Assembly: GCA_013696275.1 (NCBI GenBank)
Contig: JACCYW010000032.1
Span: forward strand, 1 to 8,713
Direction: 5' to 3'
Length of the DNA: 8,713 nt
DNA from: Chloroflexota bacterium
GTDB lineage: Bacteria > Chloroflexota > Limnocylindria > Limnocylindrales > CSP1-4
The position numbers and the translations under genes were made by a program. A model generated the notes under the pieces. That model ran no database searches, had not been told where the DNA came from, and saw only the letters and a program-made list of their open reading frames with translations. This document shows positions 1-8,713 of this stretch, in pieces; within the stretch, counting starts at the first letter, position 1; each line of letters starts with the position of its first letter.

Positions 1-2070
<2,070 letters not shown>

Positions 2071-2082
2071 ACCTACCCGATG

Positions 2083-2105
2083 CGGGCGGCCGCGCAGGCC
2101 GCTCG
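2083..2105 (+). promoter_or_regulatory. GC-rich hairpin in the rpoB-rpoC gap
   Basis: The arms GCGGCC (2086-2091) and GGCCGC (2097-2102) are perfect inverse complements around the loop GCGCA. One G-U and two more G-C pairs extend the stem to nine pairs (2083-2091 with 2097-2105). No T-run follows, so it is not a canonical intrinsic terminator. It ends 6 nt before the rpoC ribosome binding site, so it could protect or separate the two messages or modulate rpoC translation; that role is inferred. Confidence 0.55.
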
Positions 2106-2111
2106 AAGCTC

Positions 2112-2117
2112 AAGGAG
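2112..2117 (+). promoter_or_regulatory. Ribosome binding site of rpoC
   Basis: AAGGAG lies 4 nt before ATG 2122. It decides the start, because an upstream in-frame ATG at 2080 has no comparable Shine-Dalgarno sequence and would add 14 unconserved residues. Confidence 0.8.
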
Positions 2118-2121
2118 AACG

Positions 2122-6708
<4,587 letters not shown>

Positions 6709-6719
6709 ACGGTGCCGCT

Positions 6720-6760
6720 GGACCCAGCCTTGGCTGGCTGGGTCCGGGGCGCTACCCCGG
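6720..6760 (+). terminator. Tandem GC-rich hairpins after rpoC, probable terminator or attenuator
   Basis: Eleven bases after the rpoC stop, GGACCCAGCC (6720-6729) pairs perfectly with GGCTGGGTCC (6736-6745) around a 6-nt loop. A second hairpin, CCGGGG (6744-6749) with CCCCGG (6755-6760) around CGCTA, overlaps the first by two bases, so the two compete at their shared edge. No T-tract follows either. This placement and strength fit the end of the rpoBC message, either as a U-less terminator or as a 3' stabiliser with partial read-through into rpsL. The hairpins are seen directly; termination is inferred. Confidence 0.65.
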
Positions 6761-6768
6761 CTGGCTGG
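6732..6768 (+). repeat. Direct repeat GGCTGGCTGG, two copies
   Basis: The 10-mer GGCTGGCTGG occurs at 6732-6741 and again at 6759-6768, 27 nt apart. Each copy can pair with the CCAGCC of the first terminator arm (6724-6729), so the second copy offers an alternative partner. The second copy overlaps a perfect 10-nt palindrome, GCTGGCCAGC at 6764-6773. Confidence 0.6.
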
Positions 6769-6803
6769 CCAGCAGCATCGGCGTCATCCGCCAAGCGTCG
6801 CGC

Positions 6804-6833
6804 TTGCAGGATCTCTGACACGTCTGCTATCAT
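6804..6833 (+). promoter_or_regulatory. Candidate sigma-70-type promoter for the rpsL-rpsG-fusA operon
   Basis: TTGCAG (6804-6809, three of six matches to TTGACA) is separated by 18 nt from TATCAT (6828-6833, five of six matches to TATAAT). TGC at 6825-6827 supplies an extended -10 element. The start of transcription would fall near 6840. It lies about 45 nt downstream of the rpoC terminator hairpins, as expected for an independent str-operon promoter. The GC-rich bases after the -10 resemble discriminators of stringently controlled promoters, which is only suggestive. Prediction by eye in a GC-rich background where AT-rich hexamers are rare. Confidence 0.5.
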
Positions 6834-6839
6834 CCCGCT

Positions 6840-7097
6840 TCGCGGCTGCGAGGCCGCGTCTCGGTACGCTCCGGTCGCCGCTGGCCCGCGTGGGACTTCT
6901 TGCCGGGTGCCGATGATCAGGCGCAGCGCCAGTCTCCACCATCACGCCAGGACCCCGCCACGCGTGCGCCCAGCCGGGCGCCACGGCCGTTGCGAGGGAT
7001 ACGCCGGTCTGCTCTGGCCGACAGGGCCCAACCAGGGTCGGCAGGCCGCAGCCTCGACCACCATCACGTCACCTGAGAAAAGGGAGTCAAGATCTCC
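6840..7097 (+). promoter_or_regulatory. Predicted structured 5' leader of the rpsL transcript
   Basis: About 257 nt separate the candidate start site from rpsL, with no convincing coding frame. Three stem-loops are visible. The first is CGCGGC (6841-6846) with GCCGCG (6853-6858), at the predicted 5' end. The second is a nine-pair stem with one bulged C (6963-6971 with 6976-6985, loop AGCC). The third is GCCGAC (7017-7022) with GTCGGC (7037-7042) around a 14-nt loop. I do not recognise a known riboswitch or ribosomal-protein leader. Autoregulation by S12 or S7 is possible but unproven. The only open frame crossing the region (6712-7260) overruns rpsL out of frame and has a composition typical of GC-rich shadow frames. 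Confidence 0.4.
7080..7086 (+). promoter_or_regulatory. Ribosome binding site of rpsL
   Basis: AAGGGAG lies 11 nt before GTG 7098, a slightly long spacing. There is no alternative in-frame ATG or GTG nearby, and the family N-terminus ([11 protein letters not shown]) fixes the GTG start. Confidence 0.65.
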
Positions 7098-7511
7098 GTG
7101 CCGACCATCAGTCAGCTGGTGCGCAAGGGCCGCAAGCCGGCCACCAAGAAGGTCAAGGCGCCAGCCATGCGCCGAAACTGGAACAGCCTCCGGCAACGTC
7201 AGGAGGCCATCCCAGGCGCTCCTCAGAAGCGAGGCGTCTGTCTCCAGGTGCGCACGATGACGCCCAAGAAGCCCAACTCGGCGTTGCGCAAGATCGCTCG
7301 CGTCCGGCTCACCAACATGATGGAAGTGACCGCCTACATCCCGGGCATCGGGCACAACCTCCAGGAGCACTCGGTCGTACTGGTGCGCGGTGGCAAGGTC
7401 CGCGACCTGCCCTCCGTCAAGTACCACATCATCCGCGGCACGCTCGATGCAGCCGGCGTGCGCGATCGCCGCCAGAGCCGCTCGTGCTACGGCGCCAAGA
7501 AGCCGAAGTAG
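7098..7511 (+). CDS. rpsL: 30S ribosomal protein S12
   Basis: S12 sits at the decoding centre of the 30S subunit and contributes to tRNA selection accuracy. The protein has 137 residues and is complete, from GTG 7098 to TAG 7509-7511. It is the long form, with an extra basic stretch at about residues 20-42 before QKRGVC that is absent from the 124-residue E. coli protein but present in Bacillus-like S12. Diagnostic motifs are [20 protein letters not shown] (54-73), [18 protein letters not shown] (76-93) and [13 protein letters not shown] (98-110). Lys57, matching E. coli Lys42/43, is unchanged. Asp103, the residue often methylthiolated, is kept. The residue matching E. coli Lys87/88 is Arg102 (codon 7401-7403), the next-but-three Gly is Ser106, and a usually basic residue near the end is Cys130. 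It heads the operon, and rpsG starts 10 nt after it. Confidence 0.98.
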   Translation: MPTISQLVRKGRKPATKKVKAPAMRRNWNSLRQRQEAIPGAPQKRGVCLQVRTMTPKKPNSALRKIARVRLTNMMEVTAYIPGIGHNLQEHSVVLVRGGKVRDLPSVKYHIIRGTLDAAGVRDRRQSRSCYGAKKPK

Positions 7512-7521
7512 ACGGCAAGCC

Positions 7522-7986
7522 ATGCCCCGCCGTGCCCAGACCCCACGCAAAGCGAAGTACGCCCCGACCCTCACCCGGACGACCGATCGATTCGTGGTCA
7601 AGCTGATGACCGAGGGCAAGAAGGGCCTCGCCGAACGGATACTGCGTCAGGCACTGGCTCGTGCCGAAGCCGCCTCGCGGCGGCCAGGGCTGGAGGTCCT
7701 GGAAGCAGCCCTGCGTAATGCGACGCCCATCATCGAGGTCAAGCCACGGCGCGTGGGTGGCGCTACATACCAGGTCCCGGTGGAGATCCGGGGCGACCGT
7801 CGCGTCTCGCTCGGCGTCCGTTGGCTCGTCCAGTCGGCCCGCCGGCGGAGCGGCAAGTCGATGAGTGAGAAGCTCGCCTTCGAGCTCGTCGACGCGATGA
7901 ACGGCCTCGGCGCCGCCGTGAAGCGGCGCGAGGACACGCACAAGATGGCAGAAGCCAACAAGGCCTTCAGCCACTTCAAGTGGTAG
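7522..7986 (+). CDS. rpsG: 30S ribosomal protein S7
   Basis: S7 is the primary assembly protein of the 30S head. It binds the 3' major domain of 16S rRNA and contacts tRNA in the E site. The protein has 154 residues, against about 156 for the family, so it is complete. ATG 7522 is chosen because MPRRAQTPR matches the family N-terminus; the frame stays open further upstream but only as a shadow of rpsL. Motifs include [13 protein letters not shown] (28-40), [19 protein letters not shown] (72-90, the RNA-binding beta hairpin region), [12 protein letters not shown] (111-122) and the C-terminal [21 protein letters not shown] block (134-154). The gap after rpsL is only 10 nt and carries no strong Shine-Dalgarno sequence, so translation is probably coupled to rpsL. 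The usual E. coli intercistronic S7 operator has no room here. Confidence 0.98.
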   Translation: MPRRAQTPRKAKYAPTLTRTTDRFVVKLMTEGKKGLAERILRQALARAEAASRRPGLEVLEAALRNATPIIEVKPRRVGGATYQVPVEIRGDRRVSLGVRWLVQSARRRSGKSMSEKLAFELVDAMNGLGAAVKRREDTHKMAEANKAFSHFKW

Positions 7987-7996
7987 CAGTCGCTAC

Positions 7997-8006
7997 AGGA
8001 AAGGGA
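7997..8006 (+). promoter_or_regulatory. Ribosome binding region of fusA
   Basis: AGGAAAGGGA lies 12 nt before GTG 8019. It would be 36 nt from the only nearby in-frame ATG (8043), which favours the GTG start. The spacing is long, as it is at rpsL. Confidence 0.6.
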
Positions 8007-8018
8007 ACAGTCCAGACC

Positions 8019-8713
8019 GTGGCACGCCAGGTCCCCCTCGCCATGACGAGGAACATCGGGATCATCGCCCATATCGACGCCGGCAAGACGACCGTCACCG
8101 AGCGGATCCTCTTCTATACCAAGAAGATCTACAAGATCGGTGAGGTCCATGAGGGCGCGGCGACGATGGATTGGATGCCCCAGGAACAGGAACGGGGGAT
8201 CACCATCACGGCCGCGGCGACCACGGCGTACTGGGGCGACCATCGCATCAACATCATCGATACGCCCGGGCACGTGGACTTCACCATGGAAGTGGAGCGT
8301 AGCCTGCGCGTGCTTGATGGCGCGGTGGTCGTGTTCGACGGCGTGGCTGGCGTCGAGCCCCAGTCCGAGACGGTCTGGCGCCAGGCTGACCGCTATGGCG
8401 TGCCCCGCTTCTGCTTCATCAATAAGCTCGATCGGACCGGCGCGGACTTCTGGCGGGGAGTCGATTCGATCAAGGAGCGGCTGGGCGCCAACGCCGTCCC
8501 CATCCAGATCCCCATCGGCCGCGAGGACTCCTTCCGCGGCGTCGTGGATCTGGTCACCATGCGGGCCATCCTGTACCTGGATGACCTCGGCCGCGAGATC
8601 GTCGAGCGCGACATCCCGGAGGATCTGCGGGCCGAGGCGGAGAGCCACCGCACCAGGATGATCGAGGCCGTCGCCGAGATGGACGACGAGCTGACCCACA
8701 GATACCTCGAGGG
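8019..8713 (+). CDS. fusA: Elongation factor G, N-terminal part (3' end outside window)
   Basis: EF-G is the GTPase that drives translocation of tRNA and mRNA on the ribosome and, with the recycling factor, splits terminated ribosomes. About 231 residues are present and the frame is open to the window edge; the full protein is normally about 700. GTG 8019 is chosen because the resulting start [20 protein letters not shown] aligns with the family N-terminus and has a purine-rich ribosome binding site; ATG 8043 would remove eight conserved-length residues. GTPase motifs are G1 AHIDAGKT (17-24), G2 around RGITIT (59-64), G3 DTPGH (81-85) and G4 NKLD (135-138), where bacterial EF-G more often has [25 protein letters not shown] and [16 protein letters not shown] are typical of EF-G and exclude EF-Tu, LepA and TypA. 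It is 32 nt after rpsG, as in str operons. Confidence 0.97.
   Translation, partial: MARQVPLAMTRNIGIIAHIDAGKTTVTERILFYTKKIYKIGEVHEGAATMDWMPQEQERGITITAAATTAYWGDHRINIIDTPGHVDFTMEVERSLRVLDGAVVVFDGVAGVEPQSETVWRQADRYGVPRFCFINKLDRTGADFWRGVDSIKERLGANAVPIQIPIGREDSFRGVVDLVTMRAILYLDDLGREIVERDIPEDLRAEAESHRTRMIEAVAEMDDELTHRYLE

Noticed and set aside
2080..2121. Upstream in-frame ATG that would extend beta' by 14 residues
   Set aside because: It has no Shine-Dalgarno sequence, the added residues (Ala/Arg-rich) match no family N-terminus, and the sequence forms a hairpin; ATG 2122 has AAGGAG at proper spacing.
6913..7097. Possible leader peptide starting at ATG 6913
   Set aside because: There is no ribosome binding site, and the frame does not stop before rpsL but runs into it out of frame, so a discrete leader peptide is not supported.
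6840..7097. tRNA or small structured RNA gene in the rpsL leader
   Set aside because: No cloverleaf with conserved D- or T-loop sequences was found; the visible hairpins do not match any RNA family I recognise.
6712..7260. 182-codon plus-strand frame covering the rpoC-rpsL gap
   Set aside because: It begins inside the terminator hairpins, overlaps rpsL out of frame by over 160 nt, and has Arg/Ser/Pro/Ala-rich composition typical of non-coding GC-rich DNA.
7390..7521. N-terminal extension of S7 in the open frame upstream of ATG 7522
   Set aside because: The extra 44 codons overlap the 3' end of rpsL in another frame, and S7 proteins begin with the MPRR-type start found at 7522.
7647..8699. 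350-codon open frame on the minus strand across rpsG and fusA
   Set aside because: It lies opposite two certain conserved genes, and its sequence is only the complement of their codons.

Overview
This window is a high-G+C (about two thirds by eye) stretch of core housekeeping DNA from a bacterium. All genes lie on the + strand in the order rpoB (3' part) - rpoC - rpsL - rpsG - fusA (5' part). It joins the end of the rpoBC RNA-polymerase operon to the start of the 'str' operon (S12, S7, EF-G). The protein sequences best suggest a Chloroflexota-like lineage. The evidence is a long-form S12 of 137 aa, a roughly 50-residue insertion in beta after the [11 protein letters not shown] motif, a very long coiled-coil insertion in the beta' N-terminal region, no proteobacterial beta-i9 or SI3 insertions, and EF-G G-domain wording. 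This assignment is an inference; no search was run.

Region by region: 1-2070 encodes the C-terminal 689 residues of RNA polymerase beta. The 51-nt gap at 2071-2121 holds a strong GC hairpin and then a good ribosome binding site. 2122-6708 encodes a 1528-aa beta' with both zinc sites, the NADFDGD catalytic loop, the bridge helix and the trigger loop intact, plus an unusual coiled-coil insertion and an acidic tail. The 389-nt non-coding stretch 6709-7097 is the only real intergenic region. It contains tandem GC-rich hairpins just after rpoC (probable terminator or attenuator), a plausible sigma-70-type promoter with an extended -10, and a predicted leader of about 257 nt with several stem-loops ahead of rpsL. 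rpsL (7098-7511), rpsG (7522-7986) and fusA (8019 to the window end) are tightly packed with gaps of 10 and 32 nt and probably form one transcript.

Together these genes make the catalytic core of transcription (beta and beta') and the decoding and translocation parts of the ribosome cycle (S12, S7, EF-G). The 6709-7097 region is the likely point where expression of the two sets is separated or balanced.

I see no mobile element, CRISPR array, defence locus, tRNA or rRNA, and no undescribed multi-gene system. The items most worth a second look are the natural Lys-to-Arg change at the streptomycin-resistance position of S12, the structured rpsL leader, the insertions in beta and beta', three copies of a short N-[PV]-[FL]-L motif in the beta' tail, and the absence of room for an E. 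coli-type S7 operator between rpsL and rpsG.
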